The translations under genes and the position numbers were made by a program. Of a stretch of 54,852 nucleotides of DNA, positions 16,646 through 24,710 are shown one piece after another. How positions within the stretch are numbered: position 1 is the first letter of the stretch; each line of letters begins with the position of its first letter. The notes below the pieces were generated by a model. It was given only the letters and a program-made list of their open reading frames with translations, did no database searches and was not told the DNA's origin. The stretch spans positions 1-54,852 of the forward strand of contig CAYLXO010000003.1 of assembly GCA_964387965.1 (NCBI GenBank). The letters are read 5' to 3'. Source of the stretch: CAITQP01 sp964387965 (GTDB taxonomy: Bacteria; Patescibacteriota; Minisyncoccia; Phycocordibacterales; UBA9973).

Positions 16646-17889
16646 TGTTTTCTTCGTTGTACCCAAACATCCTCTCTTCGTGCAAGCAGATTAACATCGG
16701 ACTTGTTCACAAGCAATCGCTCGATAATGCCTTCAAGAAACCGTGCTCCTTTAAATAGCACAATTTCCCCTCCTCGAAGCTCTGCTTCTAAATACTGGAG
16801 CGCCTCATCTGGTCGCAAGTAAGAAACCGTTCTTTCTTTCAACGAATCTTCAAGATGTGAAAGCGTGCTTGCACGTAATCGTGGTCCAACAAAAATAATT
16901 CGATCAGGATTAAATTCATTAAGTCGCTCTGCAATTCGTGCGTGCTCTTCTACTTCATACTCTCCGAGCTCAAGCATGTCTCCAAGAACAACCCATTTCG
17001 GTGATTTTGGATATAACGCAAAAAGTTCAAACATCGCACGAATACTTTCCGGAGACGTATTGTATGAACTATCGATTATTCGAATATCTTTGCTCCCTGC
17101 AAAAAGTGAATTGCGCCCAGGAGGAAGTACTAATTCTGCAAATGTTGGATCAAACGCAATATGAAAATGGGCGCACATTTTTTCGGTCATCACAATCGAG
17201 CGCGCAACATCTTTCGGTAGTAAATATGGAAAAACATAGACGCCTGATTGAAGTGTAAATTCAGTTCCATTTTCTTTTACTTGATAGCTAGAAAGAATTT
17301 CTGAAAGTTGTATGCGTTCGATTTTTGCTCGAATATTTTTTGTGTGAAAAATTAATTCTGGTACATCAGCATTCAGTAAAACAAGATCGTTTGTGTATTC
17401 TGCAAACTGCGCGAACTCTTTTGCAATTACAGACTCAATAGTAGTAGATGTTGCCACTTTAAAATTCATTGAGTGAGTTCTACTTGCGCTCACAATCGCG
17501 GTCGCTGTTGGTCGTAACAATCTTGCAAGAAATGCACCTTCGCCTGGCCTATCACAATCAGCTTCAACAATATATATGCCAGTGTTTTCAATTTTTCGAA
17601 ATGCCTGAAAAGGTGCGCGTAGTGCAAACAGTGGCCACTCGAAAAGACCGAATGTTTTGCGCGTAAGGCCTAAAATATGAAATGGGATTCCGAAAGACGA
17701 ATTGGCACGTTCTGCATAAAGTGCCTTGTCTTTAAACTGCGATTGAAGCATAGAAAAAAGGGTCGTTTTACCTTGACTTCCGGTAACTACGATAACCTTC
17801 GGATTCCAGCGCTTAAGGTATATCCGCGCAAAAAAACGAAAATATCCGGCTATCGGAAAATAGAGAATGCGTTTTGCAGCCTTTACCAT
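16633..17889 (-). CDS. MurF-like Mur ligase without the N-terminal substrate domain
   Basis: The 418-residue protein has the Mur ligase P-loop VTGSQGKTT (about 36-44), a central domain with EADCDRPGEGAF, and the C-terminal signature DSSYNTSPESIRAMFE...VLGDMLELG typical of MurF. MurF adds D-Ala-D-Ala to UDP-MurNAc-tripeptide. The usual N-terminal UDP-MurNAc-binding domain is missing. Instead a hydrophobic or amphipathic stretch (ILYFPIAGYFRFF) precedes the ATPase domain, so the substrate may differ. The ATG at 17889 is chosen because TATAAT lies 9 nt before it, inside the longer frame. It is the first gene of the envelope operon. Confidence 0.8.
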   Translation of the reverse strand: MVKAAKRILYFPIAGYFRFFARIYLKRWNPKVIVVTGSQGKTTLFSMLQSQFKDKALYAERANSSFGIPFHILGLTRKTFGLFEWPLFALRAPFQAFRKIENTGIYIVEADCDRPGEGAFLARLLRPTATAIVSASRTHSMNFKVATSTTIESVIAKEFAQFAEYTNDLVLLNADVPELIFHTKNIRAKIERIQLSEILSSYQVKENGTEFTLQSGVYVFPYLLPKDVARSIVMTEKMCAHFHIAFDPTFAELVLPPGRNSLFAGSKDIRIIDSSYNTSPESIRAMFELFALYPKSPKWVVLGDMLELGEYEVEEHARIAERLNEFNPDRIIFVGPRLRASTLSHLEDSLKERTVSYLRPDEALQYLEAELRGGEIVLFKGARFLEGIIERLLVNKSDVNLLARREDVWVQRRKQWGL

Positions 17890-17899
17890 ATGAGTGTGA

Positions 17900-18493
17900 T
17901 TATAACCCAGATTGAAGATTTCTAACAAAAAAGATGCGAATTTTTTTATGAAAAATAAAGTACAGGAAAAGTACGTTCCAAGCTACGTAATAGAGTGGAA
18001 AAACTGAATTGGAAAATGTATATGTATCATGCGCAAAAAATATGAGTAGATTCGAAGGAATGTTACAAAAATAATACACCCAATATTCTGTTTTAGGAGA
18101 TTCATACGTTTTGATAAACGCAGGTACTGTACCAATGAAACTTGCAATGATAGATGCAAATACAGCGATAATGGCATGTGAAGAAACCTGCCAAACAATG
18201 ATTCCACATAATGCGACACATAAACAAATGATATCTGTCTTCGTCCAGCCTCCGACACCATGCCAAAGAGTCAAAAGAAATATCGCAAAACTGAATGATG
18301 TATAAATACAGTACACATAGAACGTAGAAAAATCTCCAGCGCTATATAAACCAATAGTACCAAGGCCTAAAATAACTGTTGCTACCAGTCGCGTAACTCT
18401 GTGCGGTTTTGTGTGCCGTTTCAGAATCGAAACAATATAAAAAAGCATGCCGGTTACAGCGATTATAGCGCTCCAAACTACTAAATAATGCAT
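17900..18493 (-). CDS. Polytopic membrane protein of unknown function
   Basis: The 197-residue protein has about six or seven hydrophobic segments spread over its whole length and short polar loops. No enzyme motif is visible. It lies directly upstream of the MurF-like operon, but that operon has its own -10 box. TAATAT lies exactly 6 nt before its ATG, which fits a leaderless start. I do not recognise the family. Confidence 0.65.
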   Translation of the reverse strand: MHYLVVWSAIIAVTGMLFYIVSILKRHTKPHRVTRLVATVILGLGTIGLYSAGDFSTFYVYCIYTSFSFAIFLLTLWHGVGGWTKTDIICLCVALCGIIVWQVSSHAIIAVFASIIASFIGTVPAFIKTYESPKTEYWVYYFCNIPSNLLIFFAHDTYTFSNSVFPLYYVAWNVLFLYFIFHKKIRIFFVRNLQSGL

Positions 18494-18546
18494 TTCAGTA
18501 TATTAGCACGCCACCTTTCTTTGTTTTATAAATAAAACAACATTAT

Positions 18547-18576
18547 TTGACAATATGTCAATATATAGTGTATTAT
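18547..18576 (+). promoter_or_regulatory. Sigma70 promoter with an inverted repeat over the -35
   Basis: TTGACA (547-552) and TATTAT (571-576) are separated by 18 nt. TTGAC, a 5-nt spacer and GTCAA form a perfect inverted repeat that includes the -35. The same arrangement, followed by ATATAGTGTAT, occurs at 32386. The transcript would have a leader of about 20-25 nt, rich in A and C. Confidence 0.65.
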
Positions 18577-18605
18577 GTTAAAAAACAAAAACGCACTTTA
18601 CAACA

Positions 18606-19097
18606 ATGAAAAAGTTCACATTTTGGCTCCTTGTAGCCATCGTATGCGCTTTGAACGTACGCGCACAACAGACGTTCGTGATATTCAACGGGCTCCAGCT
18701 CCCCTTTTCACAGTACAAAATGGTGAATTGGGTGCCTGATGAAGAAGCCAATCGTAGCATGAAAGTTGTAGCTACTGGCTACAACGATACAAATGCGACC
18801 GTTATCTTCAATACAAGCGATGGCGGAACTGCGACTGCATACGGCTTCGACCTGAAACTGTTCCTGAAAAAGGTAGCCGCTGAAGAAAAAAATGAAGACC
18901 GGTATTACGATATCGGCGAGGACCGGCCACTTCAGGATGAGGATGGCCAGTACTATCGTCAGTTCGATATTGGCGATCCATCCAAATTTTTCTTGCTGGA
19001 CGGCCCGCTATCAGATTTCGACCCTGATCATCAGGGTCATGTAGATGTATATATTGTACACAACAAATCTACACCCCCTATCGCTCTAAATGAATAA
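18606..19097 (+). CDS. Secreted protein of unknown function
   Basis: The 163-residue protein has a clear signal peptide (MKKFTFWLLVAIVCALNVRA, cleavage probably near residue 20). The mature part is about 140 residues, acidic, rich in Asp, Tyr and Phe, with no recognised domain. It is a single-gene unit with its own promoter and terminator. Its codons appear more GC-rich than most genes nearby, but I did not measure this. I do not recognise it. Confidence 0.65.
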   Translation: MKKFTFWLLVAIVCALNVRAQQTFVIFNGLQLPFSQYKMVNWVPDEEANRSMKVVATGYNDTNATVIFNTSDGGTATAYGFDLKLFLKKVAAEEKNEDRYYDIGEDRPLQDEDGQYYRQFDIGDPSKFFLLDGPLSDFDPDHQGHVDVYIVHNKSTPPIALNE

Positions 19098-19103
19098 GAG
19101 CAC

Positions 19104-19150
19104 CTTTCGCAAAATGCGAAAGAAAAAGCGACACATTGTGTCGCTTTTTC
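19104..19150. terminator. Two adjacent hairpins, terminator for both strands
   Basis: The first hairpin pairs 104-110 with 116-122. The second pairs 122-134 with 138-150 and carries flanking A5/T5 tracts (all +19000). The second works as a terminator for the secreted-protein gene and also lies just past tRNA-Tyr on the minus strand. Confidence 0.8.
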
Positions 19151-19157
19151 TATTATG

Positions 19158-19240
19158 TGCGCCGGGTAGGATTCGAACCTACGAAGACCGAAGTCGACAG
19201 ATTTACAGTCTGTTGTGATTGACCACTCCACCACCGACGC
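19158..19240 (-). tRNA. tRNA-Tyr (GTA)
   Basis: The acceptor arms are GCGTCGG and CCGGCGC. Anticodon stem ACAGA/TCTGT encloses loop CTGTAAA (anticodon GTA). There is a long class II variable arm and a GTAGG/CCTAC T-stem; the discriminator is A. CCA is not encoded. Confidence 0.96.
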
Positions 19241-19283
19241 GCTGATAGGAAGTATACACATTTTTTATGTTTTTTCAATAAAC

Positions 19284-19317
19284 TTATAAACGGTCACCGA
19301 ATAGTGACCGTTTATAA
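19284..19317. repeat. 14-bp hairpin downstream of clpB
   Basis: Perfect 14-nt arms (284-297 and 304-317, +19000) enclose a 6-nt loop. No strong T-run follows on the minus strand. It may still end or protect the clpB transcript. Confidence 0.55.
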
Positions 19318-19343
19318 ATTCAAAGAAATAACACCTAACAAAT

Positions 19344-22040
19344 TTACACCTGTAATGTTTTTTTACTTTTTGCAATAAGAGAGCTTTTTACTTTTTTACT
19401 TGCTTTCTTAATTTCAACTGCGATTTCTCCATCTTTAGCAATTACTTTCACGATATCTCCTTTTCCAACACCGTTTCCAATAATCGCAGATGCAACTGGG
19501 TTAAGAATTTTTGTTTGAATCAAGCGATTAAGTGGTCGTGCGCCATAGTGAGGGTCATACCCAGTACGTCCAAGCACATCGAGTGCATCCTGTGAAATAT
19601 CAAGGCTGATACCCTTTCCAAACAATCTATCGGCAACAACTTTTGTGCGGAGTGTAACAATATCTCGGATTGCTTCTTTTCCAAGCACATCAAAGAGAAC
19701 AATTTCATCGATACGGTTCAAAAATTCTGGTCGAAAATGATCTTTGAGCGCATCAAGAACTTTACCTTTCACATGCTCGTATTCAATCTTCTCAGAATTA
19801 TTGGTAAAGCCCATTGTTTCCATTTTTTCAACAAACTGACTACCAATATTACTTGTCATAATAATGATAGTGTTCTTGAAATTCACGATACGTCCTTTTC
19901 CGTCAGTAAGACGCCCGTCATCAAGCACTTGTAGCAATAGATTGAACACTTCTGGATGAGCCTTTTCAATTTCATCAAATAGTACAACTGCGTACGGACG
20001 ATGACGCACTGCTTCAGTAAGCTGACCTGACTCTTCGTACCCAACATATCCTGGTGGAGAGCCCACAAGCTTTGAAGTTGAATGACGTTCCATATACTCA
20101 GACATATCTACACGGATAAGCGCTTTTTCGTCGTTAAACATAAACTCAGCAAGTGATTTTGTGAGCTCAGTTTTTCCTACACCAGTTGGACCGAGGAAAA
20201 TAAACGAACCAATCGGACGATTTGGATCAGCGATTCCGGCCCGTGCACGACGAACAACATCTGAGACACGCTTGATTGCATCGGCTTGCCCGACAACGCG
20301 CTTCCCAAGCTCATCTTCCATGCGCTCAAGCTTTGCGCGTTCCTCTTCAAGCATTCGCGCAAGCGGTATACCTGTCCAGCGTGCAACGACTTCTGCAATA
20401 TCTTCGGTTGTGATTTCTTCTTTCAAAATTCGACGAGACTTCTGAAGCTTCTTCAAACGAGCGAGCTTTTGATCGAGTTCTTTGGAAAGAGTTGGAATAC
20501 GTCCATATCGAATTTCTGCCGCTTTTGTAAGGTCGGCACGAAGCTCTGCATTGTCTGCATCAACACGAAGTCCTTCGAGCTCTTTTTTGATTTCCCGAAT
20601 TTCAGATACAAGAACTTTCTCGTTTTGCCACTTAAGCTCAATTTCTTTTGTTTTTTCTTTGTGGTTTGCGATTTCTTTCTCTATTTCTTTAATGCGTGCT
20701 TTTGTTTCCTTAACATCAAGATTTGCGTGAGCATCTACTTCTTTTTTAAGTGCTTCGCGTTCAACTTCGAGTCGCATCACTTTTCGATGTGCTTCCTCAA
20801 GTACTGGTGGCTTGTTTTCAAGTGCGATGCGAAGTGCACTTGCTGCTTCATCGATAAGATCAATTGCTTTATCTGGCAAGTAGCGATTGGTAATATAGCG
20901 AGTAGAAAAGTTTACTGCAGATATAATCGCATCATCAGTAATGCGTACACCATGATACACTTCATACTTTTCTTTAAGTCCACGCAAGATTGCGATTGCA
21001 TCTTCACTTGATGGTTCATCAACATACACTGGCTGAAAACGACGTGCGAGTGCAGGATCTTTTTCAATATACTTTTGGTATTCTTTGAGAGTTGTTGCTC
21101 CAATTGCTCGAAGTTCACCACGCGCAAGTGCTGGCTTTAGCATATTCGATGCATCAAGTGAGCCTTCACTTGCCCCAGCACCTACCAGAGTGTGAATTTC
21201 ATCAACAAACAAAATTATTTTTCCATCAGCACGCTCGACTTCTTTCATGATTTGCTTCAAGCGTTCCTCAAATTCTCCACGGTATTTTGTCCCTGCGAGG
21301 AGTGATCCGAGATCGAGAGACACAATTTCTTTATCTTTAAGTGATTCTGAAATATCCCCTTTTGCGATTCTGTTTGCAAGACCTTCAACAACGGCAGTCT
21401 TACCTGTCCCTGCTTCTCCAATCAATATTGGATTGTTTTTTGTTCTACGAGAAAGAATCTGCATGATGCGCATAATTTCAACATCACGTCCGATAACAGG
21501 ATCGAGTTTGTCCTCACGAGCAAGCTTTGTGAGGTTGCGTGTATATTTTGTGAGCATGCGAGCTTTCTTTGGACTCTCAGCATCACGTACATCACCCTGC
21601 TTCAATTCTTCAAGCACACGCATCACAGGCTCTTTTCCGAGTCTAAAACGAGAAAGAATTTCACGTGTCTCTCCTGGAACTTCAAGTATTGAAAGGAAGA
21701 GATGTTCTGTTGAAACAAATTCATCTTTCATGCTCGCTGCAATTTTTGAAGACTGTTCGATTGCCTGTGCAAGATCTGGCGTAAGATATATTTGGTAACT
21801 TGGAGAAAGTGTTCGTGCGCTTTCAGGTGCTTCGATAGATTCAAGTATTGTATCGGTAAGAAGTACTGTATCTACATCGAGTTTATCCAATATAGAAATA
21901 ACCATCGACTCTTCTTGGGTCAATAGCGCAGTAAGCAAGTGAAGTGATGAGACGTGATTCTGACCACGTTCGATAGCAAATTCGTGTGCTCTACGAATTG
22001 CTTCTTTTGCTTTTGTTGTGAAATGATTGAATGGTGGCAT
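19344..22040 (-). CDS. clpB: ATP-dependent disaggregase ClpB
   Basis: ClpB is a hexameric AAA+ chaperone that, with DnaK, pulls proteins from aggregates. The 898-residue protein has the double Clp N-domain, the first AAA+ module (Walker A GEAGTGKT, about 207-214, and VDEIHTLVGAG), the M-domain coiled coil at about 410-540, and the second AAA+ module (GPTGVGKTELTK, LFDEIEKAHP, GYDPHYGARPLNRLIQ). The M-domain separates it from ClpA and ClpC. It lies about 80 nt after the HtrA-like gene on the same strand. Confidence 0.96.
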   Translation of the reverse strand: MPPFNHFTTKAKEAIRRAHEFAIERGQNHVSSLHLLTALLTQEESMVISILDKLDVDTVLLTDTILESIEAPESARTLSPSYQIYLTPDLAQAIEQSSKIAASMKDEFVSTEHLFLSILEVPGETREILSRFRLGKEPVMRVLEELKQGDVRDAESPKKARMLTKYTRNLTKLAREDKLDPVIGRDVEIMRIMQILSRRTKNNPILIGEAGTGKTAVVEGLANRIAKGDISESLKDKEIVSLDLGSLLAGTKYRGEFEERLKQIMKEVERADGKIILFVDEIHTLVGAGASEGSLDASNMLKPALARGELRAIGATTLKEYQKYIEKDPALARRFQPVYVDEPSSEDAIAILRGLKEKYEVYHGVRITDDAIISAVNFSTRYITNRYLPDKAIDLIDEAASALRIALENKPPVLEEAHRKVMRLEVEREALKKEVDAHANLDVKETKARIKEIEKEIANHKEKTKEIELKWQNEKVLVSEIREIKKELEGLRVDADNAELRADLTKAAEIRYGRIPTLSKELDQKLARLKKLQKSRRILKEEITTEDIAEVVARWTGIPLARMLEEERAKLERMEDELGKRVVGQADAIKRVSDVVRRARAGIADPNRPIGSFIFLGPTGVGKTELTKSLAEFMFNDEKALIRVDMSEYMERHSTSKLVGSPPGYVGYEESGQLTEAVRHRPYAVVLFDEIEKAHPEVFNLLLQVLDDGRLTDGKGRIVNFKNTIIIMTSNIGSQFVEKMETMGFTNNSEKIEYEHVKGKVLDALKDHFRPEFLNRIDEIVLFDVLGKEAIRDIVTLRTKVVADRLFGKGISLDISQDALDVLGRTGYDPHYGARPLNRLIQTKILNPVASAIIGNGVGKGDIVKVIAKDGEIAVEIKKASKKVKSSLIAKSKKTLQV

Positions 22041-22117
22041 AGATGGAAAATATTAATTCTTAATGTCTACGTTTCTAATCTCGCCCGAAATGTAAAGTAA
22101 AGTTGTTTGTCTGTCAA

Positions 22118-22975
22118 TTATTCGGTGGCCGGTAGAGCCTGTGCGCTAAGAGCGGGTTTTGCAGGATTTTTGACTGCTTCTGTAACTGCTTTTTCTATTG
22201 TACCGATTCCGATTATTTGTGTACCCATATCTCCTTTTGGTAAAACCATTCCAATCGCATCTCCGTCGACATTCACTACGAGTGAACCAATGGCTGAAAG
22301 CGGTTGTAATGAGCCTGTACTGATCACTTTCCACGAAGTAAGTACTTTTCCAGCTTCATCTTTTTCTTCCTTTTGAAGAATGGATTGAATAATATCTTTT
22401 GAAATAAATGAACTATCTACAATAGCAATCGTTTGCCCTGATTTATTCTCGGTGTCTTTTCCGAGAGACACAACTGGAAATGTTTTTAATTCATCAGGCT
22501 TACTTGCAATTAAGGTAGAAAATCCAAACGGTGATTGAGAAAATATCTTCGCTTCAATTTTCTTTTCACCCACAGAAAGCTGATATGTTTTTGCAATATC
22601 AAGACCAAATGACGATGCTACAAATACTCCACTTCCAAAATAATACGAATCAAGTGCTGGGATTGTTGCATCCTGACTGAGAATAATAGGAGCAATAGTT
22701 GAGCGCACTTTTTCAATCGCATCAACAATCAAATCATCTTCCTTAATAACAACAGTCTGCGTTTTACCAGGAGTGTAGTCTGGGACAACTTTTTCGATAG
22801 TATGTTGAACAACGCGGTTTATGGTCTGATTAACTGCAGGTGATGCTTGTTGCATAAGTGTTACGGTTACAATTCCTGTTGCAATCGAAACAACAAACGA
22901 AAGAAGAATCGCAAGTAGTATAAGTTGCGTCTTGTTCAAATCTTTTATTTCTACTGGTTTAATCTCGTTATCCAT
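22118..22975 (-). CDS. Membrane-anchored HtrA/trypsin-like protein, probably inactive
   Basis: The 285-residue protein has one N-terminal transmembrane anchor (about 17-42) and an extracytoplasmic domain with trypsin/HtrA landmarks: YFGSGVFVA, FPVVSLGKDTENKSGQTIAIV and GSLVVNVDGDAIGMV. In active HtrA the last element reads GNSGGPLVN. Here the stretch is LSAIGSLVVN, so the catalytic Ser motif is gone. The His and Asp positions are also not recognisable. It is therefore probably a pseudoprotease. TATAAT lies 6 nt before the ATG. It sits between the cysteine desulfurase gene and clpB. Confidence 0.65.
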   Translation of the reverse strand: MDNEIKPVEIKDLNKTQLILLAILLSFVVSIATGIVTVTLMQQASPAVNQTINRVVQHTIEKVVPDYTPGKTQTVVIKEDDLIVDAIEKVRSTIAPIILSQDATIPALDSYYFGSGVFVASSFGLDIAKTYQLSVGEKKIEAKIFSQSPFGFSTLIASKPDELKTFPVVSLGKDTENKSGQTIAIVDSSFISKDIIQSILQKEEKDEAGKVLTSWKVISTGSLQPLSAIGSLVVNVDGDAIGMVLPKGDMGTQIIGIGTIEKAVTEAVKNPAKPALSAQALPATE

Positions 22976-23005
22976 ACGTGCATTATATCATGTGGGTCAA
23001 ATTTA

Positions 23006-24214
23006 CTAAGGCAATACAACGTTACTCTGTTCGTATTTTTTAAAAATCGCTTTTAAAGCATTTAGTGCTCGTGTAATATCACGTTTTTTTGTTTTATATC
23101 CCATAGAAAATCGTACGGTACCCCATTTTTGTTCTTCGGTACCATACAATGCTGAGATAACATGTGACGCTTTGTCATGCGCACTATCACACGCACTTCC
23201 TGCAGAAACAGAAATTCCTTTTGCATCAAGTTCAATTACAAGTAGCTCGCTGTCGAAATTTTTAAACGATGCATTCACGTTGTTTGGTAATCGTTCAGTC
23301 ATACTTCCATTAATACGCGCATGCGGAAATACTTTTGTAAGTTCGGCAAAAAAATAATCCCTAAGATGTTGTAAGCGAATATGCTCATGCGATGCATGTT
23401 TTCGTGCGTGTAGTAACGCATGTGCAAATCCATAGACAGCCGAAACATTTTCTGTACCAGAACGAATTCCTTTTTCCTGACCACCACCATAAACAAGAGG
23501 CGCAATTTCAACACCGCGTTTTACATACAGAAGTCCAGTTCCCCGCGGCCCACCAAGTTTTGTTCCATTACATGAAAGCAAATCGACACCGAGTCTATCT
23601 ACTTGAATATCTAGATACATACTTGCTTGGGCAGCATCTATATGAAAATACGGATACCCGCTATTTCTATTTTTTCGAAAATGCCTGATTTCTTTTGCTA
23701 TTTCACGTATTGGTTGTACAACGCCTATCTCACTGTTGGCATATCCGATACTAACGAGAACGGTATTTTCTGTTAGTGCGTTACGCACATCGTTTGGATT
23801 AATAAGTCCATCAATACCTACCGGTACGTATGTTACAGTTGCTCCAACCGTTTCTAAATGCTGACACGCAGAAAGCACCGCTTGATGCTCAATTACCGAC
23901 GTAATGATATGAACAGGTTTTTGAGGATCAGAAAGTTTGATGTGTTTAAAAATTCCAAAAATCGCCATATTCACCGATTCGGTACCGCTTCCAGTAAAAA
24001 TGATTTCATCAGAATGAGCAGAAAAAGCACCGGCACAATCGGCACGTGCACTATCTAATAACACGCGCGAAGCTCGACCATCTGCATGTATTGAGCTTGG
24101 ATTACCGTAAAAACGGTCCGCATACTTACGTGCGTGTCGAGACACGGCTGTTTCAGGTGCGCCTGCAGCATAATCCAGATAGACACTATTGGCTTTTTTC
24201 CCTTTGAAATTCAT
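23006..24214 (-). CDS. Cysteine desulfurase (NifS/IscS family)
   Basis: This PLP enzyme takes sulfur from cysteine for Fe-S clusters and thio-tRNA. The 402-residue protein has YLDYAAGAPE, GSGTESVNMAIFG, IEHQAVL, HIDAAQ (PLP Asp), the NGTKLGGPRGTGLLY motif with the Schiff-base Lys, and the SAGSACDSA loop with the persulfide cysteine. The ATG at 24214 is chosen because TATACT lies 7 nt before it. That -10 is part of a palindrome shared with the divergent gene at 24241. No scaffold protein gene is nearby. Confidence 0.93.
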   Translation of the reverse strand: MNFKGKKANSVYLDYAAGAPETAVSRHARKYADRFYGNPSSIHADGRASRVLLDSARADCAGAFSAHSDEIIFTGSGTESVNMAIFGIFKHIKLSDPQKPVHIITSVIEHQAVLSACQHLETVGATVTYVPVGIDGLINPNDVRNALTENTVLVSIGYANSEIGVVQPIREIAKEIRHFRKNRNSGYPYFHIDAAQASMYLDIQVDRLGVDLLSCNGTKLGGPRGTGLLYVKRGVEIAPLVYGGGQEKGIRSGTENVSAVYGFAHALLHARKHASHEHIRLQHLRDYFFAELTKVFPHARINGSMTERLPNNVNASFKNFDSELLVIELDAKGISVSAGSACDSAHDKASHVISALYGTEEQKWGTVRFSMGYKTKKRDITRALNALKAIFKKYEQSNVVLP

Positions 24215-24218
24215 AGAA

Positions 24219-24234
24219 TTTAGTATATACTCGC
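24219..24234. promoter_or_regulatory. Shared divergent -10 palindrome
   Basis: The palindrome AGTATATACT provides a TATACT box on each strand. One lies 7 nt before the cysteine desulfurase ATG and the other 9 nt before the DUF4446 ATG. The two start codons are only 26 bp apart, so RNA polymerases cannot use both at once. Confidence 0.6.
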
Positions 24235-24240
24235 ATTCGT

Positions 24241-24705
24241 ATGAGCACAAATTTCGTCATTATTTTTGGCGTTCTTTTCTTGCTAATAGCGGTGGCACTC
24301 GCCTTTATTATTCGCGTTGAAATGAGACTTAAAAAACTCTTCCGTGGTAGTAAAGCTGAAAGTCTTGAAGAACTCATGAAAAGCCTCTCACTACATGCAG
24401 ATCATACAGACGAAACGATCAAGGACCATTTTAACCGGATCGAAACGCTTCGTATAAAATTGGAAAAACAAGGACATGGCATAAAGCTTATTCGCTTTAA
24501 CCCATTTACAGATGTAGGAGGAAACCAGAGTTTTGCTGTTGGGATTGTAAATTCTGAAGGAGATGGTGTTGTATTTTCAAGTTTGTATTCTCGTGAACGA
24601 ATGAGCGTTTTCGCAAAACCAGTAAAGAATGGTGCGTCAGACATTGAATTGTCGCCAGAAGAACAAAACGTAATTACAGAAGCAGCTAACGAAGCAAAGA
24701 AGTAA
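24241..24705 (+). CDS. DUF4446-family membrane protein
   Basis: The 154-residue protein has one N-terminal transmembrane helix (about 5-25), a helical stretch and a C-terminal region GIKLIRFNPFTDVGGNQSFAVGIVNSEGDGVVFSSLYSRERMSVFAKPV. That region matches the DUF4446 family, of unknown function. It is the first gene of an operon with infB (5-nt gap) and rbfA. TATACT lies 9 nt before the ATG. Confidence 0.85.
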   Translation: MSTNFVIIFGVLFLLIAVALAFIIRVEMRLKKLFRGSKAESLEELMKSLSLHADHTDETIKDHFNRIETLRIKLEKQGHGIKLIRFNPFTDVGGNQSFAVGIVNSEGDGVVFSSLYSRERMSVFAKPVKNGASDIELSPEEQNVITEAANEAKK

Positions 24706-24710
24706 ACACT

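Noticed and set aside
20286..21011. Long plus-strand ORF opposite clpB
   Set aside because: It is antisense to an unmistakable ClpB, rich in Cys and Phe, and has no start signal.
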